From Rhynochetos jubatus (taxonomy: Eukaryota > Chordata > Aves > Eurypygiformes > Rhynochetidae): a stretch of DNA of 64,000 bases. Numbering within the stretch: the first letter of the stretch is position 1; each line of letters opens with the position of its first letter. A program made the position numbers and the translations under genes. Shown here piece by piece: positions 41,393 to 53,800 of this stretch. The stretch lies in NCBI GenBank assembly GCA_027574665.1, contig CM050656.1, positions 11,979,501 through 12,043,500 on the forward strand. The letters run 5' to 3'. The notes under the pieces are model-generated. The model did no database searches and was not told where the DNA came from. It saw nothing but the letters and a program-made list of their open reading frames with translations.

Positions 41393-43524
41393 CTGCAGAG
41401 GAGATGGGGTGTCAGTGGGCTTGGAGGTCGGTACCCCTATCCTCCCCTATGCCTTCACCCCAGTGCTCCCCTACACAGCATCCCCTTTTTGGGGGGCGAT
41501 CCCTGCCTACCACCCTTAGTGGAGGGGAACCTCACTGTGTACTTGTCCCCTGCACACCTCTGCCTGACCCACCTTTCCTTTTGTCCCCCCTATCTTCCTG
41601 CCCTTCCCTACGTGATCTATTGTCCCACGTGCCCTGAATGGGGCTTATCCTCTGGGCACCCCTGCCCCACTTCAAATTGTGGGTGCTCCCCTGCCCATCC
41701 CTGCTGTGGGGTCACACCATGTGCCCTGCCGGGGGTCTCACCACACCCCTCCCAGTCCATCTCCTCCTTCCACTTGCCCCCAGCCCAGCTGGGACACTTC
41801 TCCATCTTCCCCCAGGCCCTGCCCCTTCAGACACCCGGGGTCCGGGTGTCATCTCACTGTGTGCCTTGGTCCCCACGTGCCCAGCCCCACCACGGGGGTC
41901 CTTCTGAGCACCCTCGGGAGCATCCCCACTTGCACCCTGCCCCTCCGTGCAGTCCCGTGCCAGTTGTGGGGTCTCTCTCTGGGTGTCCCCACCACGGGGA
42001 CCCTCCATGTGCCCCCGGACTGACCACGTGAGATCTCCACGCGCCCTCGGTGACACCCCACCCCCTCCCCAGCGCCCCTCCCCACCTCCAGGAACCACGC
42101 GTAAGCGGGCTCGCGGGTCTCGCCGCGTGTTGCCCACCCGGGACCCTTCGCGCATCCCTCCCCCGCGTGGCCGCCCTCCCCGACGTTTCCTTACCCGTGT
42201 GGGTCCTCATGTGCGCCTTGAGGTGGGAGCTCTTGGTGTAGGTCTTGCCGCAGCCCGGGTATTCACAGTTGTGCGTGGCCGTCCGCTTCCGCGCCCACGA
42301 GCGACGGCCGCGCTTGGGCTTGCAGTCCTCGGGAGGGGCCCCGGCCGGGAAGTACTCCAGCACCGGGGAGTTGGGCGGCGTGACCAGCAGCCCGGGCAGC
42401 CCCGCCGGGCCCGGCCCCGGCCCCTTCAGGGGCTCCCTGAAAACACTGAAATGTCCATGAAACTGCGGAGGCGGCGGCTGGGGGGCGAAGTGGGGCGCGT
42501 AGCGGTGCGGGGCCACGGCGTAGTGGGGCGGCAGGTCGGCCAGAAGGTGGGGGTCGGCGCCGGACAGCGGCTCCTCGGGGGGACCCAGGCGGCCGTGGGC
42601 AAAGCCCGGGTAAGGCAACGGCGGCCCCGGCACCGGTCCCGGTCCGGGACCCGGCGCCACGCGTGGCTTGTGCTCGCCGCCGCCCGGCCCCAGGTACTCG
42701 GCGGCGGGCATCCCCAGCATGCAGGCGCGCTCCTCCGGCTGCTCCTTCTTGATGCGGGGCCCGAAGGGCTGCGCGGGGTCCAGGGGCAGCGGGCGGGCCA
42801 GAGCCGGGTGCAGAGACGGGTGGTGATGGGACTGATGGTGGTGGTGGTGGCCGCCGGGCACCCGCAGCTCCGTGTACTCCCTCCGTTGCAGGTCGCAGTG
42901 GCCGGGCAGGTCCGGGGTGAGCAGCTCAGCCACGTAGCTGTGGCCCTGGCCCTCGGGGTACGGCGCCGGGAACTTGCCCGGCGTAGGGTAGGAGCCGTCG
43001 CTGTCGTAGGTGGTGCCGCAGCTCTCGGGGGTCTCGGGCAGGGGGTAGTTGGGGCCGGGCGGCCCCTGCCCTCCGCTGCTGGTGTGCGCCAGGATGAAAT
43101 CCAAGTCCACGAACTTGCCCAAGTCGTCCTCCTCCCGCTTGACAGCGGCGGCGCCGTCCTGCTGCAGCATCCTCTGCGGGGAACAGGGGCGTAAGGACCC
43201 GCGGGGCGACGGCTGCGGCGGCGCCCGCCGCTCGGGCACCACGATCCGCGCCTCCCGCTCGGGGCGGCGGCTCCCCCCAACCCGTTCGACGGGTCGGCAC
43301 CGCTCCGGCTGCGCCGCCCCCGGGGCGCCCTCCGACGGCGGAAGGAGGGGCCGCCCCCACCAGTCGGACTGAACCCCAGCCCGGGACGCTCTGCCCTGTA
43401 CCCCACTTGCCGCCCCCTCCCCGGTGCTTACGTGGAGCATGTCGGCTGGCCGCTCCTCTAGCGGCAGCAGGTTGGAGAAAGTAGAGATGGAGGGCAGAGC
43501 GCTCTCATCCACGGCCGCCGCCAT
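41217..43524 (-). CDS. KLF17: KLF17, Krueppel-like zinc-finger transcription factor (spliced gene)
   Basis: Three coding exons, 43524-43432, 43173-42195 and 41392-41217, join in frame to a 415-residue protein. Three C-terminal C2H2 fingers use C334/C339/H352/H356, C364/C369/H382/H386 and C394/C397/H410/H414. A basic KLF-type segment, [18 protein letters not shown], precedes them. Residues 46-60 ([15 protein letters not shown]) match the KLF4 acidic activation motif. [10 protein letters not shown] at 111-120 and LLVTPPNSP near the fingers match KLF2/4 repression-linker motifs. Sumoylation consensus sites occur at VKRE (K43) and IKKE (K173). A His-rich run lies at 140-149. The identity as KLF17 (fish biklf/klf4b, frog neptune) rests on the adjacency to DMAP1, as in human, since KLF2 and KLF4 map elsewhere. 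It would be a nuclear factor binding CACCC/GC boxes. The start has a strong GCCATGG context. An in-frame ATG lies 20 codons upstream. Confidence 0.9.
42195..43173 (-). CDS. KLF17: KLF17 coding exon 2 (activation region to finger 1)
   Basis: Acceptor CCCGCAG and donor ACGG|GTAAGG, phase 1. It carries the activation motif, both sumoylation consensus sites, the His-rich tract, Pro/Gly-rich linker and finger 1. Ending within the HTG linker after finger 1 is the usual KLF2/4 exon boundary. Confidence 0.92.
43432..43524 (-). CDS. KLF17: KLF17 coding exon 1 (residues 1-31)
   Basis: It encodes [20 protein letters not shown] and [11 protein letters not shown], then donor CAC|GTAAGC in phase 0. The LPSISTF motif is shared with KLF2 and KLF4 N-termini (LPSFSTF). 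Confidence 0.88.
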
Positions 43525-43629
43525 GGCGGGCCGGGCTGGGGAACCGGGGCGGGCTGGGGGAGCGCGGTGCGCGGAGCCCGGCACCGCTCCGCTCCCGGCG
43601 GCGGCAGCGCTGCTCTGCCCCGCGCCCCT

Positions 43630-43710
43630 AAGCTGTTAACAGCATGGCTACGCGCCTATTGGCCCTTGTCTTCATTGATATTCACCGCCGCCGCCTCCCA
43701 TTGGCTCTTC
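43630..43710 (-). promoter_or_regulatory. KLF17: KLF17 proximal promoter with two CCAAT boxes
   Basis: On the minus strand, GCCAATAGG (CCAAT at 43662-43658) and GCCAATGGG (CCAAT at 43704-43700) lie 42 bp apart, about 135-180 bp before the ATG. An AT-rich TGAATATCAATG between them contains an ONECUT-like ATCAAT. There is no TATA box. Paired CCAAT boxes at this spacing suit NF-Y binding. Confidence 0.55.
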
Positions 43711-44924
43711 CATCACCCGAGCCACGCCTCCTCTCGTAGGGCTGCTCCGGCGGGCGGGGGTCGGCGGTCGCCCCGTCCCGACAGCGCTGCGTGCCCGCCG
43801 GACCGGGACACGTGGTGGGGGTCCCAGCGCCCTGTCCCACGCTGCGAGAGTGGGTTGCGTAGCCGGGTCCCACGGCGGGAGAAGGGGCAGGGGTGCCGGT
43901 GTGGATTGTAAAACCCAAGGTCCCTCCTGTCCGTCCCCACGACGTAAGTGGGGCAGGGGTGGTCCTGACCCCTCGCCCCACGCGTGGAAGGAGGGCTGTA
44001 AATCGCAGAGTCGGGGGTCCCCCGGCACCGTGCCGCGGGTGGGACGGCAGCGTGCACGGATGCGAGTGGGGAGGTCTGGCGCGGGGTCACGGCGAAGACC
44101 ACGCCGGCCGTCAGCCATCAAAGGTGCCGTCGTAACGGGTGGCTGAGCCCCGGTGCCCCCACCCCACCCGCTTCATGTCGCAGCGCCCGTGAGGCCGCGG
44201 CCCCCCGCGCCGGTGCTGTCGGTGGGGCCATCAGCGGCCCGGAGCGCGGCAGCTCCCATCTGTGCGTGTGCGAGGCGAGATAACCGCGCGGCAGACCCTG
44301 CCGGGGGGCTGGCACGCTGCCTGCGTCGCCTCATCTCGCCCCACAGCCCCCGCGGGACGTTTGGCTGGGGACCTGTGCCGCAGCCGAGCCCCCGACCCCT
44401 CTGCCATGGGGGGCACGGGCTGGCTGGCCCACCCTGCCCGCCCCACGGAGCCCCATGGACAGAGTTGTCCCCCCGAGGGCTTTCCACAGTGGGGGACGTG
44501 AGGCAATCAGGATGTCCCACCTCACAGGGGACACCCAGGTACCCCACTGCGTGCTGGCGAGTCTGGACCTGGCATGGAGACTCAGGGCACTGGGCATGCC
44601 TCCCCGGGGTCTCTCTGCCACCCTGTCCGGCTCGTAGCGAGACCGCTTGGCCCCCCTCCAGCCAGTACCAGGAACGGCCCTGCTACTGTTGTGCTTGTCA
44701 AGAAGCAATGGCCCTTATCTCCTGGAGCCTGTCTCCCTGCTTTCTGGGGCTTTCCATCCCCAGATACCTTTCTAAGAACTGGGGCTGCTGCCTGCGCTCT
44801 TCAGAAGTGAGGAGTCGATTTAAAAAAAAAACAAATATAAACACCAAAGGTGAGGTGCGCGCACACACATGCACACGCTGCTCCTGGATCCAAAGCTACT
44901 CTACCAGTTGCTTTCATCACCGTG

Positions 44925-45350
44925 CTTTAATTATAAGGGTGGAGCCTTGCAATAAATTATTTCAGTAATCCAGTGGAACAACAACAATTCAGATCTTCCC
45001 CCTTTTACCAAGAATCCCTGCCCTGGTTTCCAGATCACACGCTGGTTGCTGCCTGGGCCCCGCATGCCTGGCTGCCAGCGAGGGAGCGGGTTTATTAATG
45101 CCGCCCGACAGGTCAAAACACATGGGCTGCAAAGATCTTCCTCAGAAAAAGTCACCTCTGAAGTGTCAAAGAAGCATGTGGGCATCACTTAAAATCCCTT
45201 TTATCCTGACCCCCTAGAGTAGCTTATTTAAGTCACCAGTTAATCCCATTCTTTGTTTCTTGACCAAATAATAATTAATACCAAGGCAGTTCCTGCCCCA
45301 AACTTTTATAGATAAGTGAGAGCAGATGCCACAAGAGACAAACACTAATT
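44925..45350. promoter_or_regulatory. Candidate regulatory island upstream of KLF17
   Basis: AT-rich noncoding block 1.4-1.8 kb upstream of the KLF17 start. It carries TTTAATTATAAG, AATAATAATTAATACC and a consensus GATA site (AGATAAG at 45310-45316). Orthologues in frog and fish are expressed in primitive blood, so a GATA-driven element would fit. Function is inference. Confidence 0.3.
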
Positions 45351-46559
45351 CCACTTGGTTTTCCCCTCTTCCAGGCAGTTTTGGCACCCGCACCTGTGCA
45401 GCGCTGGCTTATTTTAAGAGAGGCATCGCCGGCATATCAGGTTCATTTTCACAGCCAATATTTCTTGCAAATGTGGGATATTCCCCAGGAAACTCTTATT
45501 ACTGATGTTACAGTGGGAGGGCGGGTGCGGAGGGGAGCGGCACCACGCCAGGCACCACACCAACACCAGCGCTGACCGCACAGGGAACTGGGGAGGGCAG
45601 GATGGGAGGGTTTTGCCCGCTGTGAGCCACAGGCTGGGCATGGGGGGTGGGGGTTCCCCACCACAGCCCTGCTGGCCCCTTGGCCACAAGAACCTCCTCG
45701 GAGCCAAGAAAGAGGCGAGCGGGAGCAGCCGGTGTGCACGCAGCCCGCTGTTGACAGAAGCCCATCTAGGAAACGTGGATTATCTCTCGCGCCACTACGG
45801 CAGGCTATAAAGTCGCTGGCATCCCAGGAGATCAAACGGCAGCCTGGTAGGAGAGCAAACAGCGGGTGGGAAGGGCCGTCCGCTCAGGTGATGGCCAAAG
45901 AGGAAAGGGTTAATGGTTAGCCTTGCTCTTGGCACATCTGGCAGCAGAGGGGCGTGTGTGCCATGCCCAGCGTGGTGTGCCGGAGGTAGCTCCATCAAAC
46001 CGACAGCATAGGCAGCCCTGCCAATATTGCCATGGCAATGCAGCACCCTCCCTGCGGCACGCAGCAGCCGTGGGGCAGACAGAGGGGCCATGCCCCATGG
46101 CACTGCCAGAGATAGCATCAGTGCCCCCAGGGGAGACCCCATCCCCACAAAACACCAGGGACTGTAAAACACCTGTTCTCCATCACCCCTGTGCTCCATC
46201 AGCTGGAGCTGGGGGCCTGGAGTGAACCTGGGGACTCACCTTTGGGGCATTTTTGGTCACCCCTCTTTGACAGGAACCCCTCCAACACAGCCACGGTGTC
46301 ACAGCCCAAGAGTTTCTGCTTTTCTGGGAGGCAAAACCTGAGCCCCAAAAGATCTGCAGGTGACGCCATGGGGAGGTGCCATGAGCACCAATACGGCAGG
46401 ACACTCCGCGTGTGATGCTCTGGAGTTAACATCCCTTAGAGCAGAAAGTGTATCTGCCGGGTTTTACTCTCTGTCCTTCCCTCTGCCACGGGGCTAGCCT
46501 GCCTGGAGAAGGGTCCAGGAGCCCCCAAGACTTGCCCGCACTCCCCCAAGCCCCCTTCC

Positions 46560-46720
46560 CCTCCTGAAAAGAAAAGAGGAATCGAAAATGAAATTAAAGC
46601 ATAATTCAATCCGGAGCGGGTCCAGAGTAAAGTCATCTGCTCTTATCGTGTGCTGGCAGGCTCTTCCCGCTCTGCAACAAACACAATGTTATCAGGGCAC
46701 AGAGGGCAGATTCGTTTGCA
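46560..46720. promoter_or_regulatory. Candidate GATA/E-box element upstream of KLF17
   Basis: It contains ATGAAATTAAAGCATAATTC, an E-box CATCTG (46634-46639), CTTATC (46642-46647) two bases after it, and TTATC at 46689-46693. GATA and E-box pairs are common in haematopoietic enhancers, though the orientation here is not the canonical one. Confidence 0.3.
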
Positions 46721-48779
46721 CCGGCCGAGCGAGCTGCTGTGTCCGCCCTGCCTGCCGGAGCCTGGGGAGCACCGGGATGCACGGCCAAGGACCGGGACTG
46801 CCGGGGGCTCGGGGAGGCAAGCAGCACCCTATCAGCAGCGGTGGGGTGGGGTGCTCTGGTTGGGGGCCACATCCAGGCTCCCTGCGCAGCTCTCTGGCCA
46901 GGGATGCCGGGTCAAGTCCCTCCTGGTGAATATCACCGTGGAGTGAATGCGGCAGAGGGACAGGGCTACAGAGGGACGGGGCTCGGGGGCGACGTCTTTG
47001 CCTAAAGGAACATACATGGTCCCATCTCCCACTGCCCAGCTGCCCCCTCAGGGAGACTGCTGAGCCAGCAGAGCTGGGCATCCCCAGCCCCGGCACAGCG
47101 GCACCCCCAGACCCCACACGTGCCCCCGGCCACACTGCGCCGCCTGGACAGCATCCTGCTTTGATCTCTGCCTGCTGCCTGGCTGTACCCCGGCGGCTGC
47201 AGGGCCAGTGCAGCCCGCTCCATCCTTCTTTATATACCCCTGTTATTTTTAACTCTGCCTACGCAAATCCCGAATCCGGAATGAGCAGCGGCCGGGGGCC
47301 AAGGGGAAATGGACATGGTGCAAATTTCCTGCCCTTTTTACCTCTCTTCCTCTATAGCATACAGCAACATTTTTCCTCCACTGCTTAACTTTCACTGGTA
47401 CAGGAAAGCTGAAAGCACCGGGGTCTGCACAGGCACAGGGTCCAGCACCATGATGGACGAGGCATCCCCCCACTTAGAGAGGACATCGCACCCAGGCCGG
47501 TGCTGAGAGATGTCCGAACCCGTTATGCACGCCGCAGCCTCCATCAGCAGTGCAACGTGCTCGAGGCGTCCGGCCAGCCCTCGCAGCAGTGGCCTCATGT
47601 GTGAACGCGTGCGCTCACGTGCCAGACCAGGGCCGCATCCTGCCCCCTGGCCTGGCGAGCCCCCCCGGCCCCAGCCACAGCAGCCGGGTCTGGACCGGGG
47701 CCGTGGGAGCTGTTTGCTTTGGCTGCCACCTTCAACAGCACTGGAGAAGACGGGTTCCACCCCAGCAGCTCCAGGCGTAAAAGGAGGGATGGCTGTTTTC
47801 TGGTTCCTTCTGAGCAACAGGGGACGCCAGGAAGAATGCAGGATATTTTTCCCAGCATCTCTGGTTTAATATTAAAAAAAAAAAGGCCCAACACACAGTG
47901 CCAGCAGGTTGCACAGGCAGTTTCGCAGTGGGCATCACAGTACGGCTGCACAGCACAGGGGCTGTGCATGTTGTGCGTGGGGAATAATAACTGTACATGT
48001 ACGAGCAATTAGACTACAAAAGTTCCAAGTAATCCAGGTAAAAATCCCTGCTACTCTTTTCCAAGAAGCCTCCATCCCTCCTCCCCAGCCACGCTCCAAG
48101 GTATTCAGCCTCCAATGAACCCAGACTCTCGTCAGGTGGGCAATACCTCCCTTGCCCATGCACAGAGGCAGGGAAAGTGCAGGTGCCAAGCTCAGCACCA
48201 GTCAGCCCTGCTCCACGCAGGTCCATGCTGTTTCGCAGCCCGGAGAAAGCCTGGCTGGCCATGAAGGCTGGCCACCGGTGTGGCCACAGTATAGGGGGCA
48301 CCGCCACCCCAGTAGGGGAACGACTTTCCGATGGGAGCTGTGGTGTGGAGCTGAGCAAACGGGCTGCCCCATTAATCACTGGCACCCATGGGGACACAGC
48401 CCTGGTGTGAGGCAAGAGGACAGCCTGGGGGGCAGCAGGACAAGCAGGGAGCTGGAGACCCATCCTGCTCTGCGTGGTAGCTGTTTTCCAGGAGATCTGG
48501 TTTGTTACTGCTCCCATGCAGCTATCTGCCCGCAGCCACCTCGCCGGTGTAAATCACACACCATGGAGCATTGCTCGCGAAAGCCGTCCCGCCGCCATCC
48601 CGCACCCTTGGGACACACGCCGCACCGAGGCCACCCATCCTGGCACAGGATGTGACGCCGGCTCACAGCCGGCCACACACACATGCCGCGGTGCAGGTGC
48701 ACGCGCACAGCCCATGGCGGTGTCCGGCAGGAGCAGCGGCCGTCCCGCATCAGGAGCAAACCCCTTTGCACCGGCATTA

Positions 48780-49160
48780 CATAAAGCTGCTTCATTCTGC
48801 TCCAGGAAGTGGCATTTAATTACCCAGCCTCCCTGGTAGTAAATAGGTTTGCAACACATTACAAAAGGCTGTATTATTTTTTTTTTTTTTCCCTAACCCT
48901 TGCTCATGCGCTACGCCTGTGAGCTCATCCCCTGGGAATACCGGCTCCAAAATAGATTCGCTCCCTTGTTGGAAATAATCAAATGGGAATACAAGCTGGC
49001 TGAGCCCAAGCCCAATTCCTCCCTTTGTTCTGGGGCTCTGGCAGTGAAGGGGTTCGGAGCGGGGTGACAGGAACTCGCCTTCTCTTTAATTGACCTCCGA
49101 TGACGAAACAATCAACCAAACAATTTAGAAATGTGCATCCAGTGAGATCATCGGGAAAAC
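48780..49160. promoter_or_regulatory. Candidate conserved noncoding element I
   Basis: AT-richer block with CATTTAATTACC, GGAAATAATCAAATGG, a SOX-like CCTTTGTTC and TTTAATTGACC, ACAATCAACC motifs. A T-run splits it near 48877. No coding potential. Confidence 0.3.
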
Positions 49161-52100
49161 TTCTCCGGGAAGGAGCCTGGGGAAAGGAAGGTGGCGGTAA
49201 TCCACCTGCTCCGGCCGCCTCGGCAGGCCTCGCTGCGCGGCACGGCTTTGTTTGGCCACCCAGCGCCCCTTAGGCCACCTTGCCACAACTTCACACCGGC
49301 AGCCGCTGTGCCGGGGCCAGTACCGGGTCAGGTGGCAGTGGGACCTTCCCCAGTGGGGTGAGATGAGCAGGGACAGCGCATAAATGGCACTGCTTCCCAT
49401 CCACCACAGCTCCATCACTGCTGGCAGGGTCACGATATCACCAAGCCCACCTTGGATGCCCCTCAGTCCCAAAGGCAGAGGGGTGGCCGGAGCCAACTGC
49501 TGCTGTGGAATGCCCATCCTCATTTCCAGCCTCAGCCCACCCTTAGCTGCTGGGTGACCATTTATCCCATGCCAGCGCCGTCCGTCTCCATCCCCAGCTG
49601 CCCCGGCCCCACTGTGAGTGCTGTCACCCCAACAGGCATTTCTAGGACAGGACCTGCTATTCCAGGGCGCTGTGGAGGAAAAACCCTCCCGTCCCCATGA
49701 AGGCTACCTCCCTGGGGATTTCCATCCCTGGCACCCTTTCCCCAGGTTTTAACAGCCTGGTGGGAGGGCAGCCACCCGGGAAGGGCTGGCACAGCTCCCT
49801 GGCCCCGGCTGCAATGTCAGGGCTGCCCCGGCTTCCCCAGCCTGGGCTAGAGGAGGCTCCGGCTTGGCATGCGGCAGGGGCTAATTTTGGCCCAAAGGGT
49901 TTCCCTTCAGCAGACTCTGCCGCCAGAGTGGTGTTGAAGACAATCTTAGCCAGAGTCTTCCTTCCTTGGCTGCCAGCGACCCGGAGCCGGGCTGGTGTGT
50001 TTGTGTTGTGTGTACGTGTGTGTGTATCTCCAAACCGCAACAAATATTTCATATTCATTTTCTTTCTTTCCCTTTTTTTTTTTTCTTTTCCCCCTCTGAG
50101 CCCTTGGCTGTGGTATTTAAATAGTAGGTGTGGTCCCGGCGCTGCGTGCCAAAACCAACACCAGCTCTGGAGCAGATAACCCTGCGAGCAAATGCAGCAG
50201 CGAAACCACGCCGAGCTGCCGGGAGAGCCGGGACGGGATGGGCAGCGTTGCCGGGTACGGGCACAGCACGGCCCCACAGGCAGGCGGCAAGCGGGCACAG
50301 TGGCCTCGTGGCTCCTTGGCCCCCCTGCACGAAGGCTCAGCCGGAGGGGCCAGGGCAGAGGGAGGAGGTGGTGGATGCTGAGCGTCCCGCTGCAGGGCCA
50401 CGCACTCGCTAAGTGCAGCCAGGAGCTGTTTGGGATAGACCCGGGTGGTCTTCAGTGTTTTTGTTTTTTTAATCAAGACAAAACACTTTGCTTAATTGTC
50501 TATTTTCCGTGTTATAAAGAATCAAAATGTTTTTATTAAAAATGCTATTTTTCTACCAAAAAAGTAGAGTGTGAGCAAGTGGGAGGAGAAGTCCCTCAAG
50601 TGCTTTAAAAGCAGCTCACAGAGAAACTTTCTTACGCCCTGATGTTTTTCTCATCCAAGCCAAAAGCCCTGAAATATGGTGAACGTCATGTATTTCAGCA
50701 TGAGTCACTCGAAGAGAACCGGCTGCTTCACCTACCCTGGCAAGTGCTGGCAGTGCCGGTGTGCACTGGGGACTCTGGGGACAGCAGCGATGGAGGGTCC
50801 CTCTGGGTGCTCTTGGTCCAAGGATGGACAGAGACAAATCCAGGCAGGCAGGAGAGAGATGAAGAAAGACCACTACAGACCCAGAGCCTGAATCCTGCCC
50901 TCCCCTTCACTGGGACTGCAGCCCTTTCTGGGGATGGAGCAGCCGGCAAGCTTTGAAGCTTTGTGGCGTGAGCATAATCCCCAGGAAGCTCGCAAGCTCA
51001 CCTGCAGATGTATGTGCACACGTGTGTGCGGTGCTGGCAGTGCCGCAGCCAGTCAAGTGGGAGCCGCAGGACCCCGGCTCCGGCAGAGCCTGTGCCTGGC
51101 TGCCGGTGTTCCCTAGGGCATTCAAAAAGACAGAGGAAGATCCTTATTGCAGCAGTCGATCCCCGAGCATCCTTCGAGGCTGGCAGGCAGTGGGCTCCTG
51201 GGAGGGTAGGCGCTTGCAAGGTTTTGCTCCCAAGGGGACCTGGTAGCCATTCTCAAGCACTGGGATAGCGAGGCAGTCCCCTGCGGGAGGAATTAGAGGG
51301 AAGCCTGGGCCTTCCCAGCCCCAGCGTGCACACCCCACTCTCCTCCGCACTCCCTGGGTGGTCCTGATGTAGCAACACTGCTTTGCTCCCGCACTAAGCT
51401 GGTGCCCTGAAGGAAGCAGGCAGGGGGGTACTGCCATCCTCCAAGTGTGGTCCCAAAGCAGAGACCACTGCCCTGGGCTGAAGGGTCCCTGGGCCCCCCA
51501 GCTGCTGGGGGTGATGCCGGGAGATGGGGATGGTCCCCTCCACCTGCTCCAGGGCACCGTGCTGCCTGGCTGGAGCCCAGCAGCCTACCCGGTGGATGCC
51601 TAGGGAGGAGTGTCCCCTGGCCAGACCATGCCCAGGGGTGGCCGCAGGCTGCTTGTCCCCAAGCTGGGCTGGTGCACAGCCACGGCCAGGCGTGCGGCAG
51701 GAGCAGGCGGCACACCCCTCCCTGCCTCCCGGCCCCACAGCGGCTGCGGCGCTGGAGCGGATCCGGCCAGGAGTATAGCGCTTCGCCAGCAGCACAAGGT
51801 GCACAGCGGGGCCGGGATCCACCCAGCCCGTGGCGGAGTAGGAGGGTCCTTGGCAGACGAGGTGCTATTTTAAAATCCACAGCCGAGCCGGCTCCCTGCC
51901 TGACCTCGGCGCGTGTTCGGGCTATGGGCAAACAGCCCCGAGCCCAAACCCAACCTCTAGCGGCCTCCATTTTCCCTGGATCCATCTTCCCTGCCACGCC
52001 TCGGTCCCGCTCTGCCGCTATATCCCACGCCCTGGCAAGGCGCTTGGTCTAGCCGTGGCGTCCCGTGGCTCCCCGGGGACCCCTCAGCCCCACTGGCGTG

Positions 52101-53639
52101 TGTCCCAGTGTGGAAAGGAAAATAAGGTTCGGATGTCACCTCCCCAGTCAGGAGAGGAAAAATCTTTCCAACAAAACACGCTTTTAATTCCTCACTGAGT
52201 GTAGCCAGAGTTGGAGTCCCCAGCCCCCCAGATTCCTGGCCAAACAGGGAATTTTCCACCTACATCAAAGCAGAGCCACGTGGTTCTGCAGGGATGGACA
52301 CAGAGGCCATGCCCTGCGCACCTGCCCACCTGCCTCCTTGTTTTGGAAAGCGATGATGACCGTGAGTGAGTCACCACACAGGACCTCCAGGTCCCCAGCT
52401 CCCTACCATGCCAGCTGAGCCTCTCCTGCTTCCCAGGTACCCTATGCCAGGCGGGATGCAGGGGACCCAGGGGGGCCTTTACCAGGGCTGATGGACCTAA
52501 AGCCCCTCAGGGAGATGTGGAACGAATGAGACCTGACTGAACTCGTGGCACCTGTGAGGGCGAGGAAGCTGCTGGAGGGGGTCCATGGCACAACCATGCT
52601 CATGCCATAGGGAGGGCAGAGTCTGGTGGGAGAGAGGGGGTCTTCAGTGGGTTGGAGCTGCAAGACCCTGGCCCCATTGCTGGCCTGCATGGGCCCACAA
52701 TCCTGCTTGGGGGCAGGGCTGAGGCTGCTTGGGGGCAAGGGGAGTTTCTGTGGGGCTGCAGTCCGGCTCTATGGGACTGTGGAGCTCTCCATGGATCTGT
52801 GGGGCTCTGTGGGGCTGTTTTTTGGGCTTCCCCCAGGGCAGTGGGCAAGGGACCATGCAGAGGGGAGCCCAGCCCCACATCCCAGGTGCTCCCCGCATCA
52901 AACCCTTTGTGGACACTGCCCTCGCAGGCTTACAGCCCAGGGGTGGGGGTAAGGAGCTGTGGGGCAGTGGGCAGCGCCCCCCTCACACACCCCCTGCCTG
53001 AACTGCCCGCAGCAGCTTAGGGGACAGGTGTGGGGTGGGGTGTGGGGTGGCACAAGGTGCCCCGGGGGCAGTAGAGCAGCACTGGAATGTCCCCAGGGTG
53101 TTGGGAGCTGCCACATCCCATTGAGGACGGTGGCCCAGACTCACTCCAAGCACTTGGGTAGATTTAGGGATGCTCCTAAAGTGACTCAAATCTGGGGTTC
53201 ACCCAGTGACTCTGCTCCAGCTCACCCGGTGTAAATGGGGCCACGACGGGCGCAGGAGCTTGGGGCATGTCAGGGCACCTCTCCTGGACCATCCCTGCCC
53301 TGGATGGGGGTTTGGTGGATGTACCTCCCCATTAGCCCAATCTGATGCACTTCAAAGCTGGGAGCAGAGCCCAGCTCCAGGCCCTGGGGCAGGAGCCACC
53401 TGCCCTGGGGACATTAGTGGCAGGCAGGGAGACATGCGGGCAGCCCGGGCTGGTGGTGGGAGATTCCTCCGGGAACCTGCACTTCCCGTAAAGGGGCTGG
53501 TTCCGGGAAGGCACTGGGGCTGATGCCCCACACCTGAGGCATCAATGGGACCATTACGGGGCCACTCAAGCCGCCTGGGAACCTTGTTGTCTCAGCCAGG
53601 TCTGCTTCCCCCCGACGGGGATTTGGGGATGTTTCTCTC

Positions 53640-53800
53640 CTCCGAGTCCACAATTGCGGGATCATTTGCATCTAAAATGGGACCTGGGCCCTTTGGCAGC
53701 TCGTCTGCTCCTGATAGCCGGGGCTGCTCGGGCACTAAACCCGCTAATGCAATCAGCGGAGCCCGAGGCTTCTGCATATCAAAGGTGCCGGGTTCCCTTA
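53640..53800. promoter_or_regulatory. Candidate element with POU octamer and TCF/LEF motif
   Basis: It holds a perfect octamer ATTTGCAT (53664-53671), CTAATGCAATCAGCGG and a TCF/LEF-like ATCAAAGG (53778-53785), amid GC-rich flanks. Motifs are seen. Activity is inference. Confidence 0.35.

Larger units (their letters stand above)
41900..44350. other. KLF17: CpG-rich region over the KLF17 5' half
   Basis: High GC and CpG density covers exons 1-2, the first intron and the upstream region. This explains the many false long frames there, including a 415-codon frame antisense to exon 2. Confidence 0.6.
44350..53630. other. Upstream flank of KLF17, no recognised gene
   Basis: Many GC-driven frames, none with a recognisable domain. 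SLC6A9, the human neighbour, shows no exon here. Candidate regulatory islands within it are listed separately. Confidence 0.4.

Noticed and set aside
41854-42194. Unspliced continuation of KLF17 exon 2 into the intron
   Set aside because: It departs from the KLF pattern exactly at the donor within HTG, and the next exon restores GEKPYHC in frame.
41947-43194. 415-codon plus-strand frame
   Set aside because: It lies antisense to KLF17 exon 2 and is a shadow of its GC-rich codons. The sense strand encodes the zinc-finger protein.
43284-43296. CCCGTTCGACGGG as a possible tRNA T-arm
   Set aside because: No anticodon arm, D arm or acceptor stem fits around it. It lies in the KLF17 first intron CpG island.
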